Source: Acanthosepion lycidas | Taxonomy: Eukaryota > Mollusca > Cephalopoda > Sepiida > Sepiidae | Length of the DNA: 64,000 nucleotides | Direction of reading: 5' to 3' | NCBI GenBank assembly: GCA_963932145.1 | Contig: OZ010586.1 | Location: forward strand, 70,783,191 to 70,847,190 | Shown: in pieces, positions 45,270-56,689 of the stretch | How the letters are laid out: every line of letters starts with the position of its first letter | Position numbering within the stretch: position 1 is the stretch's first letter | Program-made: the position numbers and the translations under genes | Notes under the pieces: model-generated | What the model was told of the DNA's origin: nothing | Databases searched by the model: none | Seen by the model: only the letters and a program-made list of their open reading frames with translations

Positions 45270-46450
45270 ACGACGATTGACATTGCATTTAAATTTTGAA
45301 GATCTTAGTTTACAGCAAGGAGCTATAAGAAATCTCTAGTCTAGAAGTGCGAGAAGGGACTATTAGAATATAACTTACGCTTACACTTAGCAATTTCAAC
45401 AGTAAAATGATGAGATCTAGTTGCCAATCAAGTCATACGCCTAAATTCTAGGTACTAACATTCGAGGCACCAAAGACAAGAACACATCAGAACAGTTGTC
45501 ATGAGAATACTTATAGAAAAGGCACAGATAAACTACCGCACGGCGTTGGGAAAGTCATTGAATCCAAGATACCAGGTCGAGACTTATAACATTTCAGATT
45601 ATTTTGATTTTGTCAAGAATCTCTAGATACATATCAGAAGCACCAAACCAGATATGGCAACAATATTCAATGCACGGGCGAATTGTAGACTTATTAATGT
45701 GTAAGACAGATTCGGGTGACAAAATTGTCTCGTTTATAGCTTGAGTAGTTTGTGCAAGATCGGAAAAGAGATCATTCACTAATCTCTGACCACCAAGAGT
45801 TTTAGAGGTGCAGCCGTATATAGTCGTATCATCGTCATAAATGTCTACAAATGATCTGGGTATATTCTTAGGCAGATAATTTATGTAAATCAAAAAGAAG
45901 GTTGATCCGAGGAGTAACACATGGGGGACGCCTGCGTTGACCGCTAGGGTTCCGGAAGACTTCAGGTAGTTATTAATAGCTAACTAATGTTAGAAAGGGT
46001 TTTATGATCGTGAAGACCCTTTCAGTGATTCCATAGCTGGAAAGCTTGTGTAGTAAACCTTTGTGTCACACCTTGTCAAGGGCCTTCGAGATATCTAATT
46101 CTATGGCCCTCGATGTGTATTTCTCGTCAAGAGCCTCACTGATTCTGTGAGTGATGGTAGTTAGGACGTCGACGGCCGATCGAAACCCATACTGCTCGTC
46201 GCTAAGAGGTTGTCCTTTTCTAGGTGATCGACAACCTTCTTATTGATTATGGCTTCAAAAGGCTTACTGATGATACTGGGGGAATCTGATGGGTTTGTAC
46301 TGCGAGGAGGAAATTCGTACGTCCGAGTTCTTGAAAAAACAGGCATACGTTTGACACCTCCCACGTGTTTGGGAAAGATTTCTCCTTCAAGCAGCAGTTA
46401 GGAGAAGACTTAGCAATTGACTCGATATAATTACTCCAATTCATGTCAGT
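45270..46450 (-). pseudogene. LINE family A, reverse transcriptase palm to thumb, copy 7 (antisense)
   Basis: From right to left on the minus strand: KPFEAIINKKVVDHLEKDNL (fingers), a FFLIYINYLPKNIPRSFVDI block, and YDDDTTIYGCTSKTLGG, where the family has YADDTTIYG, so one residue of the catalytic box is changed. Then come ETILSPESVLHINKSTIRPC and EYCCHIW. Breaks are near 45960 and 46365. It is one of three long RT copies in the window and is not functional. Confidence 0.75.
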
Positions 46451-46867
46451 GGAAACGTTAGACCGAGTATCTACAATGAGTTACAGAATATGAATGAGGA
46501 GTTTCGCTCCGAAGCCAATAAGTTGCGTTGGCCCACGACGTCATAGGCGGATGCTAATAGTAGAGAAGCCGAGGTTAAACCCATTTTTTGTCTTCTTACT
46601 GGTAGCAGCTGAGCGACAGTTGGAAAAATGACGTCTGACATTAAAATGCCTACGGTGTGTAGGTGTGTATTCAATTTCTACATACGAAAGAAATTAAACT
46701 CGTTCATCGACGCTTAAAAAGAAATATTCTTATACTCTAAAATATTTATTGGCTTTAAATAACCCGAAAACGGTTGATAAACTGCAGAAAACGAATCAAT
46801 CTATGAAATGAATTACTATTATAAAATACAATCTATTTGCCATGTGATTAAAATTTATTTTACCCTC

Positions 46868-47046
46868 TGTTGTAACCTAGAAAGGGTTACTGAATAAGGA
46901 ATAACCAAAACGGAGGTTGAAAATGAAATGGTAATCTTTATAATCTTTATAACATCAACAAAATACAATACTCGTCAGCGGCGTGAAGTAGGTAAACCAC
47001 TGTTGGTGGTGATCTACTTAGATAGCATATTACCCCCACCCCTACA
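46868..47046 (+). mobile_element. Possible short LTR (179 bp)
   Basis: TGTTGTAACC start and CACCCCTACA end, followed after one base by TGGTGCCCGACGT. That resembles the tRNA-Trp primer-binding site TGGTGACCCCGACGT with two bases missing, as used by CsRn1-type Ty3/gypsy elements. No gag or pol follows. The call is based only on ends and primer site. Confidence 0.4.
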
Positions 47047-47394
47047 ATGGTGCCCGACGTATTTATGAGGATTAGGACATACCAATTAGTGTTCATATGT
47101 ACGGTATATAAAACGCTCGTAGTACATTATAGTAAAGCTTTAATAAATTTCATTATCACATTTATTGCCAGCATAATCATCATCTCTATCTTTAGTTTTT
47201 TGTTTATCTTTTTTAATGGCATGTCCAATAGATTTCTTTACTTTATGATCTGTAAATTTAGATGTCTTCTTGAAGAAAATAGTGGAGTGATTTCCACTGT
47301 TTTCAATTCAAGGTGTTCCTGCTACCCAAAGCTAGATACCCTACTCTACGCTGTATTTAACACATTGTTGAGATAGGTTCATGTCTTTCCCAAA

Positions 47395-47740
47395 GGTCGT
47401 CCTGGATATGACGATAAACTGCATCGGCCTCTAATCGGGAGGTTTTGTGGAGCGTAGAACCACCACTTAATTGCTGTTGTTCCCAGGTTACCCCTGACCC
47501 GGGGTGCTAGCACCTGTTAGGGAAAACACTATGAAAACACTATGAAAGTATAAAAATACATTTTTTATAGTAAAAAATACCAACAATACATTTACATCGT
47601 AAAAAAATGACCAGTCATACATTTTTTTAAAATAGCAGCGGTACATTTTTGTAAAAAAATTACTAATGCTACTAAGAAAATTAAATTTTGGCATTAAACG
47701 ACCCTTAAGTAGTTGATATGCTGCTAAACAAACAAACAAT
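47395..47740 (-). repeat. Interspersed repeat family D, copy 2
   Basis: Reverse-orientation copy of 3300-3610: GGAGGTTTTGTGGAGCG, CCACCACTTAATTGC, CACCTGTTAGGG, then AAATTAAATTTTGGCATTAA and AGTTGATATGCTGCTAAACA. Confidence 0.65.
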
Positions 47741-47839
47741 AACTTTCACAAGGGCCTGGAATTGGAATGAAACCAATGATGGCACATAATATGAATCCAT
47801 CAAAAAAATTCAGCATGTGGTAAATTAGTAAATACTAAA

Positions 47840-48410
47840 CACTTCAAATACTTCGGCATATTGATCAGCTATAACAAATTAAGTATAGAATATAAAGGAA
47901 TAGAACACAGAATATGCTGTGCCAGAGCTAGTTTCGTCCAACATCTCAAATTGATACGAAACCAAAACATCAACTTGAAGACTCAAGTTCTTAAATAGCC
48001 CCATCCGATCGAGACTTTCATATCGATGTCTTGCATGGTGCCAAACCTGTTCAGAAATATTTAAACTGTCAGCTGTATAAAACCCATTCCTAAAATCAAT
48101 TGTGAAAAAAAAGCTTTCAGCGAGTAAAGCCTGATCTTTTTGGCAAAGGTCATCCTTCTTTGAACTTTGTGAACTGACGCTACAGAACCCAAAACAAAGA
48201 ACTGTGCCAAATTAGAAAAAACCGAGTCACTTGAGCATTACCAACAGCAGAAACACCTAAAATAGATAGCACATGTAACTCAAAAAGATAATAATGACAT
48301 AATCAAGATCTTAACATTCCACACTTCTTGAAATAAAAGCTTCTGAAAGAAACCACTATCACGACTGGAAAGAGTGATAACAGTTACGGACTTGAGAAAC
48401 CTGTTTTCCT
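47840..48410 (+). pseudogene. LINE fragment of a further family (post-palm region)
   Basis: The translation gives NTKHFKYFGILISYNKLSIE and HRICCARASFVQHLKL, then RNQNINLKTQVLK, matching the (F/Y)KYLGS.IS.....EI.HRI..A..AF pattern after the palm of RTE/CR1-type reverse transcriptases. Stops from 47995 onward. Confidence 0.55.
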
Positions 48411-48514
48411 GAAAAAGTATTTTACAAATTTTAAACGACAGCAGTACTGGCTGCTCAGTAAAGGAATGCCAAATATTTCCTTATAGGGAACAGTTAATAT
48501 TATCATTACCATTT

Positions 48515-48607
48515 ACGTGAAAGTGAACGCAACAGATAAGACTTGAAATTGAACTCGGCTCGTCGCATTTCACTTTCCGTGCTGTTGTCAATTACGCTAC
48601 ATCCATA
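48515..48607 (-). repeat. SINE family A, head fragment, copy 8
   Basis: Minus strand: A-box-like TGTAGCGTAATTGACAACAG and B-box-like GAGTTCAATTTC. Confidence 0.5.
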
Positions 48608-48756
48608 TGCTTTGTAACATAACTAATTACAGCAATGAATAGAGAATCGCATTCACAGATATCACCCCAACATATAATGTACAATGTTGTTTTCTTGTCT
48701 TAATGAAAAAAAGTTCTCGTGGAAGTTTTACTATAATATTGTTCATATTACAATGG

Positions 48757-48872
48757 CCATTTAAGAAGCTTGACTCGTTAGATCAATTACAGTCGAGTAG
48801 TGAGTTCGATCCCCACTCGGTATTCCACACTTTCGACATTGTGCCACTTCTAACCTACGCTTAGAAAATCAT
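48757..48872 (+). repeat. tRNA-derived SINE (family B), copy 2
   Basis: B box GAGTTCGATCCCCAC and tail TTGTGCCACTTCTAACCTAC; the A box half is decayed. Directly followed by copy 3 in tandem. Confidence 0.65.
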
Positions 48873-48875
48873 TTA

Positions 48876-49005
48876 GGCACGTCGACGTGGTGTAATGGTT
48901 AGCAAACTTGTCTTGCTAGCTCAATTACAACTTAGTGAGTTCGATCCTCACTGGGTGCTCATTAATGATGGCCTTGTCCCAGAACTAAGCTATTCTTAGT
49001 AAATT
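48876..49005 (+). repeat. tRNA-derived SINE (family B), copy 3
   Basis: GACGTGGTGTAATGGTTAGC, GAGTTCGATCCTCACTGGGTG, tail with GGCCTTGTCCC and stem-loop ACTAAG...CTTAGT. Compared with copy 1 the outer stem pair changed from T-A to A-T. Confidence 0.75.
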
Positions 49006-49544
49006 ATTATTGCAATGGCCCTGTTTGTGTTTTCCTCATAGCTTATATGGGAGGCTGTCTTCAATCAAACTAGATTTAATTTCTTTATATATTTGTATTC
49101 TTTTACTTGAATAAGGAGGTTTGGAAACAATGATAATTGTAATATTAGCCGTTTGCTTACGTGGAAACATTCGGTATTTGTTGATCGAGCAGCCACTGCT
49201 ATTTTGTTTTGGCGAAATTCATAAAATCTTTCTGTTAAAACAATTTTTCAGGAAAATAAGTTTCTCAATTCCATTGTTATCCCTCTTTTCAGTATTGATG
49301 GAGGTTTCTTTCCTAAACTTCCTAAAATAAGAGCGTCCATATCTTGATTATGCCCTTATTTTCTTTTCGCGTTACATGTGCTATCCATTTTAGTTGTTGC
49401 TGTTTTTAAAAGTCCTCAAGTGATGTGGTCTTTGTTATTTGGTACAGTTCTTTGTTTATGATTCTGTAACATCAGTTCCCAAGCTTCGAAGATCCTAGAA
49501 AAAATGAACTATAAACTGTTAAAAGGATAAAATAGTGTACTTAC

Positions 49545-49642
49545 TGGGATGCCACAATGAGAATCGAATTCACTGCACTAATAATAGTCTGGAGGATAAG
49601 TTTACAAGCCAGTGCTCTACAGTTATTTTCTGGCAAATCTTA
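49545..49642 (-). repeat. tRNA-like SINE head, other family
   Basis: Minus strand: A-box-like CTGTAGAGCACTGGCTTG and B-box-like GAATTCGATTCTCA, about 50 bases apart. Confidence 0.5.
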
Positions 49643-49649
49643 TTTATTA

Positions 49650-50579
49650 TAACTCAGTCATAAAAAATGCTACCATAAAGAGCAAGAGACGCTCAGCCAC
49701 ATCGTAGTTATCAGGGATAATCAATTTAAAAGTTGTTGTTTTTTTTTTATCCGATATTATTAGGTCATTCATTCATAATGAACTGACAAAAGTTTGTTTC
49801 ACAAAGCTATTGCTTGTATTGTCAACGCTTTACAGCTACATGTAATACAAAAAAAAATGACAGGATAGAAAATAATTGACAATACCCAAGTACGGTTAGT
49901 GAAAAATAAATAAATAAAATATGAAGGCGGTAACTCAATGATTACTTGCTAGGAAAACTTGCGTTTACCCGAGGAATTTTATTGATCTTTCTCATTATAG
50001 TTCCTGTTTTCTTTCGGTCTTATTCATAGAAGCCTATCAATGAGGAGCGGTTGAAAAAAGGATGGGGAACAATAACGGAGCCAGAGGATATTGGAAAGGG
50101 ATGTGGAAAAAATGTGAAAAAAATGTAAAGCTAGTAGAAAAGAAGCTGAACATTCATGCACAGATTTGAAGAACCTTTACCAACAGGCGGCCATTGTCAT
50201 GTTGTGCTTTACCCATTTTGAGAGCAATGACTTCCTTTCGAGTCCCAGTGATACCATATGATAAAAGAAAGGAGATCGCTAGTCGGTCGCATTTTGTGTA
50301 AACCATATTAGTAGCAACCTAACAGAAGAGAAGCATTTGATATTGCCCAGAATAAAAAGCATAAACAAGAAACAATTATCATATTCATAATATTGGAAAT
50401 ATTCGCTAAGAGTTAATGTTGGCCAAGTTGAATGAATTTCCCAGGTTAAGGAGTCCGTCTTTTTATTTATTTATTTATTTATTACTATATTTATTTATTA
50501 CTATATTTATTCTTTGTTATTCTTTATCATATCTCTCTCTCTCGTCTTGTAGTCGTTAATATTTTAAAACATTCGCATG

Positions 50580-50580
<1 letters not shown>
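49650..50580. other. No recognisable gene; (TTTA)n near 50462-50482
   Basis: Unassigned sequence with a small tetranucleotide repeat. Confidence 0.4.

Positions 50581-50581
<1 letters not shown>

Positions 50582-50622
<41 letters not shown>
50582..50622. repeat. (TA)n microsatellite
   Basis: Left border of a 116-bp hammerhead-like unit. Confidence 0.95.
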
Positions 50623-50624
<2 letters not shown>

Positions 50625-50734
50625 CAAATTGGAAAAGAAGTTTTCGTGTGACACGTTTCGTCCTTTAGGACTTCATTGGAGTAAATTTTTCACGTTCGTG
50701 CGACTACACATGCGCACGAACGAGGAATGCTGGG

Positions 50735-50738
<4 letters not shown>
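50623..50738 (-). mobile_element. Hammerhead-like unit between two (TA)n tracts
   Basis: Contains the degenerate hammerhead at 50645-50680 and a perfect 10-bp hairpin CGTTCGTGCG...CGCACGAACG (50693-50722, 10-nt loop). Same arrangement as 25705-25826. Confidence 0.45.
50645..50680 (-). ncRNA. Degenerate hammerhead-like motif
   Basis: Minus strand: CCAATGA (core with U4 and G5 changed), A, stem II GTCC-TAAA-GGAC (4 perfect bp), GAAA, C-GT-G, GTC triplet. Stem I is poor. Likely inactive but clearly related to the motifs at 41703 and 29993. Confidence 0.5.

Positions 50739-50767
<29 letters not shown>
50739..50767. repeat. (TA)n microsatellite
   Basis: Right border of the unit. Confidence 0.95.
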
Positions 50768-50769
<2 letters not shown>

Positions 50770-50774
50770 ATTTC

Positions 50775-51675
50775 TTTTAAATTCTTTTTTCTTTTTATTT
50801 CCATCGCTTTTATTATTGGATATCACATACAGTGATAATAGAAAATCTGCCATGAATGATGAAATGTAAGAGAAGGGCGAAAATTTACTCTGCGGTGACC
50901 ATGCAATCAAGGCATTTTCTAAAGTTTTTTTGTGTTAATGAATTGTTTTCTCTTTTGATAAAAGTCGCTTTTTATGTCAAAATTGTGGTCAGTCTCGTTA
51001 CGGTGTATTTGTTGATGTATTGTTTTATAGAATGTCACTTTTGTGTTCATATAATCTTTTAGATTCCTTGAGATTTATCCTATGTATTTTTTGTAACAAT
51101 TATTACATCCGAGTGAGTAAATTCCTCCTCCAATTTTTAGCTTTATTATTTTGTTTAGCATTGACTAAGTCTTTTATTGCTTCAGGTGTAGCAGGAAAAT
51201 TTTATGTTGAGTTTAGACAAGTTATTTACAATTATAGTTGTGATAAAGTTAGTTGATAGGACAATTATTTGATTCAGTGATTTTGACCGAAGAGGCTGTT
51301 TTATCTATATTCGAATATTTTATGGGCCTTTTTACTTCATATTGAACATAAAATAATTAGGGTGCTGAAGAATCTTCAAAGTGCGTGTGTTTGTATCTAG
51401 ATCATGAATTTTTAAAGCAAAAACCATCCTTCTTGTTGTCTTCGGGGAAAGACAATGTCTCTAATTAAAGCAGTTGTTTACTTCCCGGAAGTTTAACTTG
51501 GGGTAATTACCTCCCCCATTGCATTAAAGGAAAAGGTCGTGGATAGTCCTGACGTCTTTGCGGCGCAGTCCATGGGAGACTAGGCATTTTTTTTTTTTTT
51601 TTTTTGGTTTCTATTCATATGTTCTAGTGGTGGGAATTATTAAACTCTCCTTTGTTTAAGTTTTCATGTACCAGC
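50775..51675. other. No recognisable gene; poly-T near 51587-51605
   Basis: TTACCTCCCCCATTGCATTA near 51508 resembles 13737; otherwise unassigned. Confidence 0.35.
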
Positions 51676-51680
51676 GAAAA

Positions 51681-52567
51681 CAGGTATACCTCGGGTTACG
51701 TCGTTGTCGATTATACATCGTTTGTCAAAAAATATATACAGAAAAATAAAAATCAAGTTTAAGTCATTTTATTCGACTTCACGCCTGTTCGCCACAAATA
51801 TTCAAGTCGTAATATCACTAGAAAAGTGTTAAAAGCACATAAAATCATGTTACTGTATAATAAATAAGAATAAAAGTATATCAAATCATATTAGAATACG
51901 TACATTTACAGTAAATGTTAATATAATCATAAACCCTAGAGAATGAAAATGAAAACATCTGTGACTGTGTTGTCGCCTTATTTAGCAGTCTTTATGAGCT
52001 CAATACTGGCGTTTTGCACGGTAGTTCCAATATTTACCGTTTGGTGCTGTTGTCAGCGCCACTCGTGATTTCAGTGAAATTGAAATCCAGTTTAGTTTAG
52101 GCATACGTTGTCTTTGTTTGAGGACCTGAACAAAAAAATTACCCAGATGAGAAAGATATAGTGTTTAAAGCGAGTCAAGACTGGATTATGATATTTAAAG
52201 AATTTATCACTCTATTAAGAAGCAAGGTGAAAGCTGACGAATAAGCCGCAGCCGATTTTCCTAAAGCATTGGCTAAGATCATCGAAGAAAAGGGGTTTCT
52301 TCCTGAACAGATATTTAACGTTGACGAAACTGGATTATATTGGGAAAAAATGCCAAACCGTTCTTTCATTGATAATGCTAAGCGTAAGGCTATATCACTG
52401 ATAAATTATTTTATTCAGGATACTGTACGTACATATCATAAATACTGTAATATGCAATAGAGAGTGCTTATTTGCGGTTTATAGTGTAGTCATTTCTACT
52501 TAAGTCGTTTTTAGACCTGAATCGTGATCGCTGGAACCAATTAACGACGTAGGGCGAGGTATACCTG
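51681..52567 (+). mobile_element. Tigger/pogo-type DNA transposon, internally deleted (887 bp)
   Basis: The left end CAGGTATACCTCGGGTTACG is mirrored by the right end reading, reversed, CAGGTATACCTCGCCCTACG. These are pogo/Tigger-type termini. TA follows the right end; the left flank is AA instead of TA. A transposase fragment lies inside (52160-52400). Confidence 0.85.
52160..52400 (+). pseudogene. Tigger transposase fragment (first catalytic Asp region)
   Basis: Open pieces read DWIMIFKEFITLLRSKVKA, a stop near 52242, then KIIEEKGFLPEQIFNVDETG and LYWEKMPNRSFI. FNVDETG(L/F)(Y/F)WKKMP is the signature around the first catalytic Asp of Tigger/jerky-type DDE transposases. The frame after 52385 leaves the family, so the second and third catalytic residues are gone. 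It is part of the deleted element and not a host gene. Confidence 0.8.
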
Positions 52568-52639
52568 TATATCATAACTATTCGCTGATACATGATTGTG
52601 ATGTAAAAGTTTGCCTTAAAATATTTTACGGTAGTGATT

Positions 52640-53040
52640 GGCAACAGATGATTTCTGAATTTGTTAATTGTTCGGATGAGTTCTTCGCTATGGCACCTAG
52701 AATTTTTTTTGATTTAAGTGTAGTACTAGACTGGTGTCAAGATCTCATCAATTTACAGTTGAGTTGGCTAGATGCAACCGCAAATTCTATGCTAACAGTT
52801 TCTTTTCTCGCACTTATTCTTGTGGAACTTTCTTCCGGCTCCATGCTTTCCAGCTAAGTTTAAATATTCAAAAATTTAAATTGAATGTCAATCACTATCT
52901 AGTGTCCTCCTTATTACTCTTACCTCTTTCCGCTCATTATTAATGTTTCTGTTCCTAATTCTTACACACCCAGTACTCCCTTGGGTCTTAGGGGTGTTTC
53001 TGCTTTGCATGGGGTGATAAAGATTTTTTAAAATTCCGTA
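52640..53040 (+). pseudogene. LINE family A, 3' end, copy 8
   Basis: LVNCSDEFFAMAPRIFFDL aligns with the NCSEEL..LVPRL region, followed by SRSHQFTVELARCN and NSFFSRT, then CAATGTCAATCACTA-type end and TTAGGGGTGTTTCTGCTTTG, GGGGTGATAAAG tail at about 53030. Confidence 0.7.
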
Positions 53041-53124
53041 ACCCATAAGGGTCGAAGGTGAAAGTTGTGTACTGCAGCCGTAGTGGATGTGTCTATGGCA
53101 GTATAGCCTGACGTAGACCATACT

Positions 53125-53368
53125 TCTTCAGGCTGATTTTGAATTCAAAGTTTTCCCGCTTCCAAACTGGTTGCCACCCAAGACTATAGAACATAGACTG
53201 CTTTACTAACTGACCCATAGCTTTGAGTGGAGAAAAGAATCGGAGTCATGTCTTCCTCGAGAGCTTGTGTGTGAAAGTGAATACAACAGACTAGCACGGA
53301 ATTTGAACTCGGCACGCCTATTTTAATTTGAGCGCTAATATCCGCTACACTACCAACGCACCCATAAC
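53125..53368 (-). repeat. tRNA-derived SINE (family A), copy 9
   Basis: Minus strand: A box TGGTAGTGTAGCGG, B box GAGTTCAAATTCCG, then TGTATTCACTTTCACACA, CTCGAGGAAGACATGACTC and AGCTATGGGTCAGTTAGTAA. Nearly full length, ending at AGTCTTGGGTGGCAACC and beyond. Confidence 0.7.
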
Positions 53369-53671
53369 AATAATTATCGTTTTAGAAATTTCATTTTTTT
53401 TATTTCGCTCTTCAATTGTGACAGTAAAATAAACAATAAAAGGAAAATGGCTTTCTTTCTGTTCTTATAATTGTACAACTTTGTTCATATATTCCTCGGA
53501 ATGTAATTTCGGTAATTATGTGAAAAATTGAATAAACGCATTTGATATATCACAGACAATAAATTAAATATTTTCCATTGTGAATTCCAGTTTACGTTTT
53601 AAGAAAATTCTCTTTAAAATTCAAGAGTTTGAATAAAAAAAAACTAAATCACATATGTTTAATTAGTGTAG

Positions 53672-54640
53672 CACTTATTCATGTCTTGAACCCACGCTTG
53701 TTCCTAATTTTCATCAACGACCTTCCTTCTCAAATCGGCATCTATGCTGATGAGACAACCAATTATTCCTGTATTAACAGTAAGTCTGAGAGTTTCGATA
53801 TGGTGAAATTGGCAGCTGATCGCTAAAACGATCTACATTCTGAGGCATGGAGTGGCTTGTTAATTTTAACGCCTCCAAAACGAAACTGCTCTCTTTAAAT
53901 CGTTTGGGAGGACACTTTTTACCTTTTATCTACATGGCTGATGCTAACCTTCACGAGAGTGGTTCATTGAATCTTCTCGGGCTAACATTTTCCGCCTGAC
54001 ACGAAGTGGAAAGATTATATAGAATCAGTTGCTAGGTCTGTTGTTAGGAACATTGATTCACTGTTTTGTTCTGGACAATTTTTCTCGCTAAAATCTATCT
54101 TACATATTTATATGTCTATCATTCATGTTTGCTTTAAATATTGCTGCCACATCTAGTGATCTTGCTATATATTTAGAGATTCAAAAGAAGAATTTGCATC
54201 TTGGTTTCAGTCATTTTTTCACAGCCGTAATGTAGCTTCCCTGTGCCTTTTCTGTAAATACTTCCATGGTAATTGTTTTGATGAACTTTCGTCTATGCTA
54301 CCTAGACTTTATAAATTTAAACGCAGTACTTGATTGACGGCGAGGTCTTATTATTTTATAGTTGAAATGGCCATATGTAAGCGTAAGTTCAATGCTAACA
54401 GTTTTTTTCTATTGCACTTCTCGCCTGTAGAACTCTCTTCCGACTTCTTGCTTCCCAGTCAACATTGATTCTCAAAAATTTGAATGCAATATCAATTGTT
54501 ATCTAATGTCTTCTTAATTTTTGTTCTTTTAATGTTCTTTTTTCTTAATTGTGTTTTTCCTTATATTCTCTAATATTCAGTAACCCCTTGCGCCTTAGAG
54601 GCTGTATTGCCTTGCTTGGAGTGAAATAAAAAACTAAAAA
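53672..54640 (+). pseudogene. LINE family A, palm to 3' tail, copy 9
   Basis: Starts PRLFLIFINDLPSQIGIYAD at 53690, keeping an ADETTNYS version of the catalytic box (family: ADDTTIYS). It runs through ERIDYIESVARSV-like, a CFKYCCHI-like and a SLCLFCKYFHGNCFDEL-like segment to NSLPTSCFPVNI, then GTAACCCCTTGCGCCTTAGA and CTTGCTTGGAGTGAAATAAA (54575-54630). Frameshifts between blocks. The 3' end is complete and so gives the family's terminus together with copy 4. Confidence 0.75.
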
Positions 54641-54644
54641 CGAT

Positions 54645-56685
54645 GGTAGATATTTATTAGGTTTTCACTGATACCTCTGGTACTAAATAACTAAATCTTC
54701 TCTCTATAGCAACACCTCTTTAATATTTACTAAGCTTAGCTTTGTAAGTCACAACGTCACTTAAGTGAAGCACTTAGTAAGGATCAAATTCACGAGTATG
54801 CGATACTCACTTGCTAGTAATCTGTGTACACACAGGCTCCCTAAAAGGATGAATAATTATATAGTTGTATAACTAACATCATTGTGAATAGTAGTTGCTG
54901 CGGAGGCGAAAATGGGTAACCTGAAAGGCAGAACCATGTTGTCGTTGTTGTTACCGTTGGGGAGGTTAATTCCTTCGCCTTGGCAAACGTAAATCCAACC
55001 GTCGAACAAAAGAAAACATTGAGTAGGGAGTAAATAAATGTATAATTTATTTACATATGTACAAAGACTGGTAACTTCTATCCGTTGCTGTTGCTAAGGC
55101 AGCAGGGAGAAAGAGTGATGAAATTAGAAGCGAATATAAACTTGAAGGCTGCGTCTTTCTCTCTCTCTCTCTCAGTGTGTCGGTGTTGACATCAAACGCT
55201 GATCTGTGTAGGGTCTGTTTGATCTTGTGTATATATATTTTTTAGTCACCTCAAAATTAAGATTCTGGTTTTTGAGGGAGAATGACATTGACTGGTCATA
55301 ACATATTATTAATTTTGTTTTGGTTAAAGTGTATGTATGCGTTGAGCCGATGCGCAGAAAGCGTATTTAAACAGTCTGTTTTTGGTTGTCGAACGGTCTG
55401 GTTTGTGTGGAAAATGTAGGAGGCACGATATAGTTAAATAGTAATCTTATGGAGATGAATAAGTGCTTTCTTTTTTAAGGTCCGACAACCATGGTCTCTT
55501 GAATTTGGTTTATTGAAATTTATCTTTCCATATTTTCCATCGGAAATTGTTGTTATTATACACTAATTTACTCAGACTGGTGCTCCCAACTTTTATGTTA
55601 TAGTCACAATGTTGTATTTACCGAGCTTCTTTTGGTGTTTGATAGCTTTCTGGAAATTTTGAACCAAACCTTTTATTCAATCAACAGTAGTAGATTCTCT
55701 CATTCTGCTTTCAAAACTCGAGGATATTAATATTAAATAACTCTGATAGTCATCGATCAAACTCCCAAACCATTTCTAGTTCTTCTACGCTAATTTCTCA
55801 TTCTTTGTTAATAATTGTATTCTTCATAGAAATAACATCTGACGTATTTGATCCGTTTGTAAAGGTATAATAATGTCGGGAAAATATAATAAAAATAGCG
55901 AAAAAAATGTAAAGAAAGCTGGTCATGTGCCTAACTTTCTGTGAGACAACCAGTTTGTTATCACCACGCCCTTATATAAACAAGAGAGCTAAGATCGAAC
56001 TCCCTACCGATGTAAGTATAAACCTAGTATGATCATTAGCACTATGAATATCTCAGAACAAAGAGTTCAGTTCATCACATAGTGATCGGGAGACGCCTTT
56101 CAGACAGCTTTGAAGACCAGTTTTGCTTTTTGTTTGTTTGTTTTTTTTTATACACGATTATAACTTGTACGAAGTCTAAAACCAAAATAGAAGAGAAAGA
56201 AAAAGAAAGAAAAGAAGCCAATTAAAATGAAACAAGCATGAAACATCTCTTAGAAGAAATCCTTATTCAACTTTGAAAGTTTCTATATTTTTATTGAAAA
56301 ACCTTTTCAAGCTGAGAGTTTCTTTTCTCGTTTGATGAAATTGGCGTAAAGACTGCGCCGACAAATCTGTGCCAAGTGTGTTAAATAAGAAACTGGGAAA
56401 AAAAGTCCAAGTGAAAAAAAGAAAATGTTTAGCGGTTACGAATAAACTCAATGGAAGCACATATGCGCCAACATTTCTATAAAAAATATATTGAATTCTG
56501 TCAATGAGAAAGGGAAAATGATTAAGGGAAAAAGACAATGGATAAAAAACATACAAAGACGGTTCTACTAGGTAAGTAACCAATACAACACAGTCCATGC
56601 ACGCTTTCACTAACTATTTGCAGGTACAGTTCAATGATAGAGTAGCTAGACAAGCACTAAACAAGTATGCGATTCTCTTTCTTTT
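54645..56685. other. Unassigned; possible antisense LTR near 54930-55200
   Basis: Around 55020-55060 there is TTTATTTAC-type reverse polyadenylation sequence and a (CT)n tract at 55158-55176, but no LTR ends could be matched. The rest shows nothing recognisable. Confidence 0.25.
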
Positions 56686-56689
56686 CTCT

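Noticed and set aside
13733..51528. Shared TACCTCCC.CATTGCA.T segment as a repeat family
   Set aside because: The similarity is only about 25 bases and does not clearly extend; kept as a note under the two regions.
52269..52460. Possible host CENP-B/jerky-like gene
   Set aside because: The fragment lies between pogo/Tigger inverted ends, has an upstream stop and lacks most of the domain, so it is a transposon remnant.
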